Shown: piece by piece, positions 52,433 to 60,188 of the stretch | How positions within the stretch are numbered: the first letter of the stretch is position 1 | How the letters are laid out: the number at the start of each line of letters is the position of its first letter | Assembly (NCBI RefSeq): GCF_010730055.1 | Contig: NZ_AP022575.1 | Coordinates: 1,612,001-1,676,000 of the forward strand | Direction: 5' to 3' | Length of the DNA stretch: 64,000 bases | From: Mycobacterium shinjukuense | Lineage (GTDB): Bacteria; Actinomycetota; Actinomycetes; Mycobacteriales; Mycobacteriaceae | Program-made: the position numbers and the translations under genes | Notes under the pieces: generated by a model | Seen by the model: only the letters and a program-made list of their open reading frames with translations | What the model was told of the DNA's origin: nothing | Databases searched by the model: none

Positions 52433-54199
52433 TCAGATCTCGTCGTTCTGCGCGGCGTCGAGCAGTTCGCGGGCATGCGCGCGGCCACTGTCGGACTCGC
52501 CGAGCCCGGCCAACATCCGGGCCAGCTCGGCCACCCGGTCGTCGCCGCTGAGCCGGCGCACACCGCTGGCGCCGTCGCGGCTGTGCACCACCAGGTGCAC
52601 GTCGGCGTACGCGGCGACCTGCGGCAGGTGGGTGACGACGATGACCTGGTGGGTGCGGGCCAGCCGGGCCAGCCGCCGTCCGATCTGCACCGCCGCCCGC
52701 CCGCCCACGCCGGCGTCGACCTCGTCGAACACCATCGTCGCGCCGGCCGCCTCCTTCCGCGATGTCGCCAGCACCACCTCCAGGGCGAGCATCACCCGGG
52801 ACAGCTCGCCGCCGGACGCGCTCTTGGCCAGCGGCAGCACCGTCATCCCACGGTGTGCCGCGAACCCGAATTCGACCAGGTCGATGCCGTCGCTGCCGGC
52901 TCGGGCCAGCTCGCCGGAGGGCAACCGCAGCGCGGCGGCGTCGCCGTGCTCGGCCCTATCGGTGGTGACGCCGATGGTGAACTCGGCGTCGGCCATCGCC
53001 AGGGCGGACAGCTCCGCGGTGACGGCTTCGGCCAGCCGGTTGGCCGCATCGCGGCGGATCGTGCTGAGATTGACTGCGGCGTTTGCTAATTGGCGTGCCA
53101 GCTCATCCGCACGACGTTCCAGCGACGCCAACCCCTCCTCGGAGACATCGAGTTGCGCCAGCCGTTGTCGGGATTCCTGCGCCCACCGCAGCACCCCGTC
53201 GATGTCGGCGGCGTACTTGCGGGTCAGCGTGCGCAGTTGCGCCTGGCGGGCCAGCTTGGCGTCTAGCGCGCTGGCATCGGCGGGCAGCTGCTCGAGGTAG
53301 TCGCCGAGTTCGCGGCCCGCATCGACCACCACCGCGAGCGCCTCGTCCAGCTGGGCTGCCACCGCCCGCAACCGGGCGTCGTCTGTCGCTGCCAGGGCGG
53401 CTTTCGCCCGGGCCAGGCGCTCGGTGGCCGATTGCGCGGAGTAGTCCTCGGCGATCCCGGACAACTCGGCGCGGGCACCGGCCGCGGCTTCGCGCAGGGT
53501 GTCCAGTTCGGAGAGCCGAATGATGTCGGCGACCAGCGCATCGTCCTCACCCGGTTGCGGGTCGACGGCGTCGATCTCGTGCAGCGCGAACTTCAGCCGG
53601 TCCGCCTCCTGGGCGAGTTCGCGGGCCCGGTTGCGGCGGTCGCGCAGGTCGCGGCGCGCCGACAGCCACGCATCGCGCAGCCTGCGGTAATGCTCCAGCG
53701 CCGGGCTCGCGGCCGCGAAGCGATCCAGCGCGCCGCGCTGCTCCTCGGGCCGCATCAACCGCAGCTGGTCGTTCTGCCCATGCAGCGTCAGCAGCCCGTT
53801 AGTGAAACCGGTTAACGCCTTGGCGGGCACGCTGCGACCCCCGAGGTAGGCGCGGGACGGTCCGTCACGGCTGACCGAGCGCAACGCGATCACGCTGCCG
53901 TCTTCGTCGCGTTCGGCTCCCGACGAGTCCAGCATCGCATCCAGCCGCGCGGCCGTCGCGTCGTCGAGATCGGTTGTGGTGAAACGACCTTCAACGACCG
54001 CGCGATCGGCGTCCGACCGGACGCGGGTGGCGTCGGCGCGGGCCCCGCCGAGCAAGTGCAGCCCGGTCACCACCATGGTCTTGCCGGCGCCGGTCTCGCC
54101 GGTCAAGACGGTCAGGCCGCGACCGAATTCGGCGGTCGCGGCGCTGATCGCGCCCAACGACTCGATTCGTATTTCGGTAAGCACCCGCAGCGCCGTCAC
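52433..54199 (-). CDS. recN: DNA repair ATPase RecN
   Basis: 588 aa SMC-like protein: Walker A LTVLTGETGAGKTMVVTGLH at the N-terminus, a long coiled-coil middle (AREL AQEADRLKF region and LDVSEEGLASLERRADELAR), the ABC signature SASGGELSRVMLALEVVLA and Walker B ATMVFDEVDAGVGGRAAVQI. Acts in double-strand-break repair. The ATG at 54199 overlaps the nadK stop. Confidence 0.96.
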   Translation of the reverse strand: MTALRVLTEIRIESLGAISAATAEFGRGLTVLTGETGAGKTMVVTGLHLLGGARADATRVRSDADRAVVEGRFTTTDLDDATAARLDAMLDSSGAERDEDGSVIALRSVSRDGPSRAYLGGRSVPAKALTGFTNGLLTLHGQNDQLRLMRPEEQRGALDRFAAASPALEHYRRLRDAWLSARRDLRDRRNRARELAQEADRLKFALHEIDAVDPQPGEDDALVADIIRLSELDTLREAAAGARAELSGIAEDYSAQSATERLARAKAALAATDDARLRAVAAQLDEALAVVVDAGRELGDYLEQLPADASALDAKLARQAQLRTLTRKYAADIDGVLRWAQESRQRLAQLDVSEEGLASLERRADELARQLANAAVNLSTIRRDAANRLAEAVTAELSALAMADAEFTIGVTTDRAEHGDAAALRLPSGELARAGSDGIDLVEFGFAAHRGMTVLPLAKSASGGELSRVMLALEVVLATSRKEAAGATMVFDEVDAGVGGRAAVQIGRRLARLARTHQVIVVTHLPQVAAYADVHLVVHSRDGASGVRRLSGDDRVAELARMLAGLGESDSGRAHARELLDAAQNDEI

Positions 54200-55119
54200 T
54201 GTCCACGCCAGCCGGTGACCGGCAACCGGAACTTACGCACCAGCCGGTCGGTGAACGGCGCGCTGTCCAGCCGCGCCCACTTCACCGGGGTAGCGCAGCG
54301 CGTCACCTCGATTCGGCTGCCGGCCGGTATCAGCATTTCGCGGCGGCCGTCACAAAACACCAGGGCATCATGACCATCCGCCTCGATCTCGATCGCGATG
54401 GTGGCATTCGGGCTGGTGACCATCGGCCGGCCGAACAGGGCGTGCGCGTTGTTGGGCACCACCAGGATCGCTTCCAGGTCGGGCCACAGCACCGGACCGC
54501 CCGCGGAGAACGCATAGGCGGTGGACCCGGTGGGCGTCGACACCAGCACGCCGTCGCAGCCGAACGTCGACACCGGCCTGCCGTCGATTTCGATGACCAC
54601 GCCGAGCACGCCGAGCCGCGGCACCTTTTCCAGGCTGGCCTCGTTGAGCGCCCATCCCTGCCTGATGACACGGCCCTGCTGGCGCACCACCACATCCAAC
54701 GTCAGCCGCTCCTCCACTCGATAATCCCGGGCGACCACGTGCTCCAGCACCGCGTCGATGGACTCGGCCTCGGCCTCAGCCAGAAAACCGATCCGGCCCA
54801 GGTTGACGCCCAGCACCGGGATGCTGGCGTTGCGCGCCAGCTCGGCGGCCCGCAGGAAGGTGCCGTCGCCGCCGAGCACCAGCACCAGTTCGCAGCCATC
54901 GGCCGCATGCGAGTCCGCGTTGACCACCTCGATCTCGACTCCCATGGCGCGCATGTCGTCGGGAGCAAGGTGCAGCGAGCCCCGGTCGACCGCCTCCGCG
55001 GACAGCACGCGAAGCGCAATCCCATTGTCGCCCAGGACTTTCTCGACACGCCGCGCCGTTTCGGTCGCTTCGTCTCGCCCGGTGTGGACGACCAGCAGAA
55101 CCGTGCGTCGAGCCGTCAC
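54196..55119 (-). CDS. nadK: NAD kinase
   Basis: 307 aa from GTG 55119, identical in length to M. tuberculosis PpnK (Rv1695). ELVLVLGGDGTFLRAAELAR carries the GGDG catalytic motif; DGVLVSTPTGSTAYAFSAGG is the second conserved block. Phosphorylates NAD to NADP, with ATP or polyphosphate in the M. tuberculosis enzyme. GTGA overlap with tlyA. Confidence 0.96.
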   Translation of the reverse strand: MTARRTVLLVVHTGRDEATETARRVEKVLGDNGIALRVLSAEAVDRGSLHLAPDDMRAMGVEIEVVNADSHAADGCELVLVLGGDGTFLRAAELARNASIPVLGVNLGRIGFLAEAEAESIDAVLEHVVARDYRVEERLTLDVVVRQQGRVIRQGWALNEASLEKVPRLGVLGVVIEIDGRPVSTFGCDGVLVSTPTGSTAYAFSAGGPVLWPDLEAILVVPNNAHALFGRPMVTSPNATIAIEIEADGHDALVFCDGRREMLIPAGSRIEVTRCATPVKWARLDSAPFTDRLVRKFRLPVTGWRGQ

Positions 55120-55925
55120 CGTGGCCCCCCCTCGATGGCGCGCCGGACCGCGGTGGCCAGCGCATCGCCCACCAGCCAGCGATCGGTCTGCGCGCGCAAC
55201 CACAGAAAGTATTCGACGTTGCCCGACGGTCCTGGTAGCGGGCTGGCGGTGACGCCGACGGTGCGCCAACCCAGCTCGCCGGCACGGCGCGCCACGGCGA
55301 GCACCGACGCCACACGCAGCCGGGGGTCACGGACCACCCCGCCGGTGCCGACCTCGCCCTTGCCCACCTCGAACTGCGGTTTCACCAAAGGAACGATATC
55401 GGCGCCCGGCGAAGCGCAGCCAATCAGCGCCGGCAGCACGGTGGCCAGCGAGATGAACGACAGGTCGGCCACCACCAGGTCGACGAGCCCGCCGATGGCC
55501 GCGGGCGCCAGGTCGCGAACGTTGGTCCGTTCGACGACCACCACGCGCGGATCGCTGCGCAGCGACCAGGCCAGCTGGCCGTAACCGACATCGGCGGCGA
55601 CCACTTGGGCGGCGCCACGGTCCAGCAGAACTTCGGTGAACCCTCCCGTGGACGCGCCCGCGTCCAGGCAGCGCCGGCCAGCCACAGCAATCTCGAAGGT
55701 GTCCAGCGCACCGATGAGTTTGTGGGCGCCGCGCGACACCCAGCGGCGTTCGGCGTCGGCCGCGACGGTCACCGCCGCCGTGGCCGCGACCGTCGTCGCG
55801 GGCTTGACGGCCGGCAGGCCGTCGATGCGCACCTTGCCGGCGCCGATCAACTCCGCGGCATGCTGACGGGATCGCGCGAGCCCACGCCGGACCAGCTCGG
55901 CGTCAACGCGGGCGCGTCGTGCCAC
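55116..55925 (-). CDS. tlyA: 16S/23S rRNA 2'-O-methyltransferase TlyA
   Basis: 269 aa. An S4 RNA-binding domain (RVDAELVRRGLARSRQHAAE, LIGAGKVRIDGLPAVKPAT) followed by a FtsJ-like SAM domain: VSRGAHKLIGALDTFEI, CLDAGASTGGFTEVLLDRGA, LVVADLSFISLATVLPAL, PLVKPQFEVGKGEVG. Methylates 16S C1409 and 23S C1920; loss gives capreomycin resistance in M. tuberculosis. Confidence 0.96.
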   Translation of the reverse strand: MARRARVDAELVRRGLARSRQHAAELIGAGKVRIDGLPAVKPATTVAATAAVTVAADAERRWVSRGAHKLIGALDTFEIAVAGRRCLDAGASTGGFTEVLLDRGAAQVVAADVGYGQLAWSLRSDPRVVVVERTNVRDLAPAAIGGLVDLVVADLSFISLATVLPALIGCASPGADIVPLVKPQFEVGKGEVGTGGVVRDPRLRVASVLAVARRAGELGWRTVGVTASPLPGPSGNVEYFLWLRAQTDRWLVGDALATAVRRAIEGGPR

Positions 55926-55932
55926 CCTGCAC

Positions 55933-56121
55933 TCAGCCCTTCTCCACTGACTCCAGGGCCGCCAACAGCACGTCGTGCGCCTCGGATAGCCGTCGTGCGA
56001 TGTCTTCCAGCTCGGCGAGCGACGGCCCGTTTTCGGCGTCGGCTTGCAGAGTTGCAGGGTCGGGCAGCTCGGCGAGTAGGGCTTCGATTTCCGCGCGAAT
56101 CTGGTCAGGATCGATGGTCAT
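55933..56121 (-). CDS. Small acidic helical protein, Rv1693-like
   Basis: 62 aa from ATG 56121 (MTIDPDQIRAEIEALLAELP). Rich in Glu, Asp, Leu and Ala with a heptad-like pattern (LAELEDIARRLSEAHDVLLA), so a short helical hairpin is likely. Always between tlyA and the HAD phosphatase gene in mycobacteria as I recall. Function unknown. Confidence 0.85.
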   Translation of the reverse strand: MTIDPDQIRAEIEALLAELPDPATLQADAENGPSLAELEDIARRLSEAHDVLLAALESVEKG

Positions 56122-56145
56122 TGCGCTCCCTACGCTAGTTGCCGA

Positions 56146-57147
56146 CTAGTCGCTGCGCATCAGGGACCAGCGTTGCAGGGCCTGACGTGCTTGGTGGTCG
56201 CCGGCCTCGATGCTCGGGGGCCGGTGCGCGTCCCAGACCGCGGTGGCGACGGCGCGCACGATGGACAGGTCATCGCCCGGCTGGTCGCGATTGGCGGTGA
56301 CCGTTACCGTGCCGGCGTCGACCTCGACCCGCCAACCCGGCTGGGGTCCGACCGCGAGCAGTGTGCCGTCCTGGTGCAAGCAGCGCAGATCGTGGCCGAT
56401 GTAGGTGGGCCGCCGGATCGGCTGGGCAAACACCGCGTCCCGCGCGGTGTTGACCCCGGTGAGCACCAGCAGGCTGGGCAGCCCCGCGGCGTTGGCGCCC
56501 TCGATGTCGGTGTCCAGCCGGTCGCCGACCACCAGCGGCGAGCGGAAATCTCCCCGGCCCACCGCCTCGGTCATCAACTGTGGCGCCGGTTTGCCCGCCA
56601 CCCGGGGCTCCGCGCCCGTGGCGGTGCGCAGCGCGGCCACCATGGCCCCGTTACCGGGCAGCAGGCCCCGCTCGGTGGGCAACGTCGGATCGACATTGGC
56701 CGCCACCCACACCGCGCCCGCGCGGATGGCCAGCGCCGCCTCGGCGAGGTCCGGCCAGCCGATGGTCATCGACAGGCCTTGCACCACGGCGACGGGGCGG
56801 TCGTCGAAGCGTCGCACCGGACACAGCCCCACGGCGGTGATTTCGTCGGCCAGCGCCTCGGTCCCGACGATCAGCACCCGAGCACCCGGCGACAGCTGCC
56901 GGGCCAGCAGGTGGGCGGCGCTTTGGGCGCTGGTGACGACGTCCTCGGCGGTGACGGTGAAGCCGAGCTCGCGCAGGTGCGCGGCGACCTCCTCGGCGCT
57001 GCGCGACGCGTTGTTGGTGATGAACAGCTTGCGGCTGGCAACCCCGGCCAACGACTGGACCGCGCCCACGGTGGGCTGACGGCCGCGAAAGACCGTTCCG
57101 TCCAGATCGATCAGCAGGCAATCATGTTCCTGCGCAATGCTTTTCAC
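56146..57147 (-). CDS. HAD-IIA (NagD-like) phosphatase, Rv1692-like
   Basis: 333 aa from GTG 57147 (VKSIAQEHDCLLIDLDGTVF); a TTG nine bases upstream would overlap the TPR gene. Catalytic LIDLDGTVFRG (DxD), FITNNASRSAEEVA, Lys in PRVAGKPAPQLM and VVGDRLDTDIEGANAAGLPS. Rv1692 was described as a glycerol-3-phosphate phosphatase acting in glycerophospholipid recycling. A C-terminal region after residue 270 is extra to NagD. Confidence 0.9.
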   Translation of the reverse strand: MKSIAQEHDCLLIDLDGTVFRGRQPTVGAVQSLAGVASRKLFITNNASRSAEEVAAHLRELGFTVTAEDVVTSAQSAAHLLARQLSPGARVLIVGTEALADEITAVGLCPVRRFDDRPVAVVQGLSMTIGWPDLAEAALAIRAGAVWVAANVDPTLPTERGLLPGNGAMVAALRTATGAEPRVAGKPAPQLMTEAVGRGDFRSPLVVGDRLDTDIEGANAAGLPSLLVLTGVNTARDAVFAQPIRRPTYIGHDLRCLHQDGTLLAVGPQPGWRVEVDAGTVTVTANRDQPGDDLSIVRAVATAVWDAHRPPSIEAGDHQARQALQRWSLMRSD

Positions 57148-57148
57148 T

Positions 57149-57985
57149 TCAGCCAAGCTCGCTGACCCGGTCTTCGGCGTCGGTCACGCCTTCGGTATCT
57201 GCCGCCGCAGACCGCAGGAACCATTGCAGCGCCTCATCGCCGCGACCCAGCGCCAGCAGGGTTTCGGCGTAGGCGTAGAACAGCCGCGCCGCCGTCGAAC
57301 CGGTGCGGGCGGGGTCGAGATGCGGCGTCGACAGCACGACCAGCGCCTGCTCCAGCTGCCCGAGATCGGCGCGCGCGCCGGCGGCGACGATGCGCAGCTC
57401 GTCGGCGTCGTCGCCACTGAGCTGGGCCGCCTCGGGTCCGCGCGCCAGTTCGATGGCCCGCTGTGGTCGGCCAAGACCGCGTTCGCAATCGGCGATGAGC
57501 GCAAGCAACGAGGACTTGCTGCCCATCCGCCGCGCGGCCCGCAGTTCGGCCAGCGCCTGGGCCCAATCGCCGCAGTGATAGGCGGCGATGCCGACGGCTT
57601 CACGGATGGCGGCGATCCGGCTGGATCGGGCCCGGGCCGCACGCGCGTGACTTAGGGCGGCTTGGGGGTCCTCGTCGAGCAATTCACCGGCGGCGACCAG
57701 GTGGCGTGCCACCGCGTCGGCGGTGGCCCGGTCCAGGGTGCTCAGCTCGCGACGGATCTCGGGCGACAGTTGCCGGGCGTCGATCCCCGGCGGGATCGTG
57801 GGCCCGTCCTCGACTGCCCGATCGCCGTCGGCGGACATCGGCCGGGGCTGGGCGGAACGCGCTGAACGCGCCCGGCCCGGACCCGACCGGGAGCCGTCAC
57901 GGCCACGCCATGCACCGCGATGCTCGTCCGCGGATCCCGATCTCGACCGACGCGCACCGCCGCGACCATGCCTGTCGTCGACCAC
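57149..57985 (-). CDS. TPR-repeat protein, Rv1691-like
   Basis: 278 aa. A basic, Gly/Arg/Ser-rich N-terminus (about 55 residues) precedes helical repeats: AVARHLVAAGELLDEDPQAA, AVGIAAYHCGDWAQALAELR, LLALIADCERGLGRPQRAIE and LFYAYAETLLALGRGDEALQ have TPR spacing. Probably a scaffold; similarly placed proteins in actinobacteria are unnamed. It precedes the phosphatase gene directly. The start could also be a later codon inside the basic tract. Confidence 0.85.
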   Translation of the reverse strand: MVDDRHGRGGARRSRSGSADEHRGAWRGRDGSRSGPGRARSARSAQPRPMSADGDRAVEDGPTIPPGIDARQLSPEIRRELSTLDRATADAVARHLVAAGELLDEDPQAALSHARAARARSSRIAAIREAVGIAAYHCGDWAQALAELRAARRMGSKSSLLALIADCERGLGRPQRAIELARGPEAAQLSGDDADELRIVAAGARADLGQLEQALVVLSTPHLDPARTGSTAARLFYAYAETLLALGRGDEALQWFLRSAAADTEGVTDAEDRVSELG

Positions 57986-58037
57986 TTGGTAGAGGTTACG
58001 ACCACCTTCGAGGCGCTCACAAACACCGGGCGCGGGG

Positions 58038-58421
58038 CTAGGCCTGCAGCCGGTGGGGCAGCAGCGGGGAGATCAGCGCCGGGCAAAAAGTGGCCACCGC
58101 GACGATGGTGAACGCGCTCGCGGCATCGCGGGACATGCCGTTGTTGTCGGCCAGTGTGGACGCAATGGCGTCGAATGTCCCGCCCGGCTGAACCGCCATG
58201 GGGCAGACCGACCGGCCCAGCGCCATCGTGTTGGCCGGCTGACTGTAGGGGATGCCCGCGTTGTTGAGCGCGGTGAGAAACGCGTTGCCCATCATGTCGG
58301 CCTGGATTGGCGCCGCGCAACCGGCGCCGGCGCCGAACACCCCGGCGGTCAGCACCAGCAGAGCCGTCGCCTGCCGACCCGCTCGCCGGGTCCGTGCCCC
58401 GCAGTCTGGCTGTGCCGTCAT
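58038..58421 (-). CDS. lprJ: Lipoprotein LprJ
   Basis: 127 aa. A basic start, hydrophobic core (ATALLVLTAGVFGAGAGC) and a lipobox GAGAGC give a lipoprotein anchored outside the membrane. The mature DUF732-type domain has two Cys (RSVCPMAVQPG, VAVATFCPAL) that probably form a disulfide and the typical FLTALNNAGIPYSQPANTM motif. Equals Rv1690; in M. tuberculosis it adjoins tyrS, but here the YcaO locus lies between. Confidence 0.92.
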   Translation of the reverse strand: MTAQPDCGARTRRAGRQATALLVLTAGVFGAGAGCAAPIQADMMGNAFLTALNNAGIPYSQPANTMALGRSVCPMAVQPGGTFDAIASTLADNNGMSRDAASAFTIVAVATFCPALISPLLPHRLQA

Positions 58422-58741
58422 CTTCCGTTTCTCACCGTCAGCTATTGCGCCTGTGCCAGGTCAATCACCGTGACAACAGTGCTCAACAAGAGTCACATTC
58501 GCAGCACAATGGGGTAAAGGTTCGCCCACTAACGCGTTTCGTGGCCGACGGCCGTCCGCCGGGCGGGCTGTCCGCCGATCGGTGGACACCGCGATCATGC
58601 CATTGGAGGATCCAATTTTCCTCTCGCCAACGACTATTCGTGGGATGGCAGCGAGCTCCAAGGTCTCCGAGAATGGGTCTTCAGGCAAAGCACGACACTT
58701 CCGCTCCGGCTACCGCACGGAAGTGAGGAGGAGGTAATCCC
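58422..58741 (+). promoter_or_regulatory. Divergent control region of lprJ and the YcaO/TfuA locus, with strong Shine-Dalgarno
   Basis: 320 nt without a supportable gene. At 58729-58734 lies AGGAGG inside GAGGAGGAGGT, 7 nt before ATG 58742, the best ribosome site in the window. A promoter cannot be placed with confidence; an A/T-rich patch around 58610-58640 is one candidate. Confidence 0.6.
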
Positions 58742-58822
58742 ATGGCCCACGAAATCCTGTTCTGCGAAAGCGAGATCGCTTACACGGCCCCGGCGTTCCA
58801 CGCCGACGACGCCGGCCGGTAA
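58742..58822 (+). CDS. Candidate RiPP precursor peptide, 26 aa
   Basis: A short frame from ATG 58742 to TAA 58822; the product begins MAHEILFCESEIAYT and ends APAFHADDAGR. The perfect Shine-Dalgarno at ideal spacing and its place 103 nt before ycaO make it a likely substrate of the YcaO/TfuA pair. The first part (EILFCESEIA) could be a recognition leader, the C-terminal 10-12 residues a core. The +1 frame stays open from here into ycaO, so a frameshift could also make a longer product. No similarity to a known precursor comes to mind. Confidence 0.6.
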   Translation: MAHEILFCESEIAYTAPAFHADDAGR

Positions 58823-58925
58823 GACCTTCGGCGGGGGTCTCATCGCCTCCCATCCCCCCAAGTCCGAGATCCCCGCCGAACCTCCCCTGCGCACCGTCAG
58901 CGCCCGAACGAAACAGCGTGCAGCG

Positions 58926-60188
58926 ATGTCCGAACTGCCCCGGGTCGGCGCTGGCCGACCAGCGACAGCACCGGTGGGCCCGGATTGGTCGCATTGGCCG
59001 GCACGGGTGTTGGGCCAGGCCGACCCCACCATGATCGGGCATCGGGCAGGCACCCACCGCATCATCTCACCCGAGCAAACCTGGCTGGCCGTCCAACCGC
59101 TGCTGGAACCGGCCGGCATTACCCGCGTCGCCGACTTGACGTGGCTAGACGATCTCGGAATCCCCACCGTCCAGGCGGTGCGCCCCGCCTCGCTGACCTT
59201 GTCGGTCAGTCAGGGCAAGGCCACCACATACCGGGCCGCCCAAGTCTCGGCCGTCATGGAATCCTTGGAAAACTGGCATGTCGAGAACCTCACACCCGAC
59301 TTGCTATCCACGGCTACAACGGATCTGGTCGCGACTCTGACCTATGACCCGGCTGACCTCAACCGCCCGGCCGGCAGCTTCTACCACCCCGACGCCAAAC
59401 TCGACTGGGTGATAGCGACGACATTGCTGACCGGCCGCCAAACCTGGGTACCGTGGCTCGCCGCCGTGGTGAACGTGGCGGTCAGCGATTGCTGGGGACC
59501 TCCGATGTTCGCCATGGACACCACCGGATTGGCTTCGGGCAACAGCTATCACGAAGCCAGCCTGCACGCGCTCTACGAGGTCATGGAGCGTCACGCGCTG
59601 GCCGTGGCCCAGCCGGGCTCCACCTCGTTCGGGGTGCCACTCGACGACATCGCACGCTCGGAGTGCGCCGAGCTGATCGACACGGTGCACCGAGCGGGCA
59701 GCCAGCTGCACGTTGCCCGCATCGATTGCTGGGACGGTTTCTCCTGCTTCGCCGCCGAGCTGACCTCACCGATGATGGGCGTGCCTTTCAGCGGCAGCGG
59801 ACTTCATCACGACCCCAATGTGGCGCTCGCGCGCGCCATCACCGAAGCGGCGCAGTCGCGCCTGACGGCCATCAGCGGGGCCCGCGAGGACCTGCCGGCG
59901 GCGATCTATCAGAGGTTCGCCCGGGTGCACAGCTACGCACCGGCCCGCCGGTCGATGCAGTCGATGCCCGAGGCGGAGCCAACGCCGTGGCACATCGACT
60001 GCACCGACTCGCTGGTGGACCTGCTGGCTTCGGCGGCAACCGCGATCGTCACCCGGACCGGAATCGAGCCGCTTGCGGTCGTATGCGACTTCGCCGACGC
60101 CTGCGTTCCCGTCGTAAAGGTCATCGCCCCCGGGTTGTCGTCGTCGATACGTTCGCCCATGCGTACCCCCTTGCAGGGGTGCGCATGA
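58926..60188 (+). CDS. YcaO-domain ATP-dependent cyclodehydratase/thioamide synthetase
   Basis: 420 aa. YcaO enzymes phosphorylate a peptide backbone amide with ATP to make azolines or, with TfuA, thioamides. ATP and Mg residues are visible: SVSQGKATTYRAAQVSAVME (with following SLENWH), GLASGNSYHEASLHALYEVM, ERHALAVAQPG, and NVALARAITEAAQSRLTAIS, AISGAREDL. It lacks a fused E1-like domain. The C-terminal Pro-rich tail common in azoline-forming YcaOs is not seen; it ends SPMRTPLQGCA. ATG 58926 with TfuA overlapping its stop. Confidence 0.92.
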   Translation: MSELPRVGAGRPATAPVGPDWSHWPARVLGQADPTMIGHRAGTHRIISPEQTWLAVQPLLEPAGITRVADLTWLDDLGIPTVQAVRPASLTLSVSQGKATTYRAAQVSAVMESLENWHVENLTPDLLSTATTDLVATLTYDPADLNRPAGSFYHPDAKLDWVIATTLLTGRQTWVPWLAAVVNVAVSDCWGPPMFAMDTTGLASGNSYHEASLHALYEVMERHALAVAQPGSTSFGVPLDDIARSECAELIDTVHRAGSQLHVARIDCWDGFSCFAAELTSPMMGVPFSGSGLHHDPNVALARAITEAAQSRLTAISGAREDLPAAIYQRFARVHSYAPARRSMQSMPEAEPTPWHIDCTDSLVDLLASAATAIVTRTGIEPLAVVCDFADACVPVVKVIAPGLSSSIRSPMRTPLQGCA

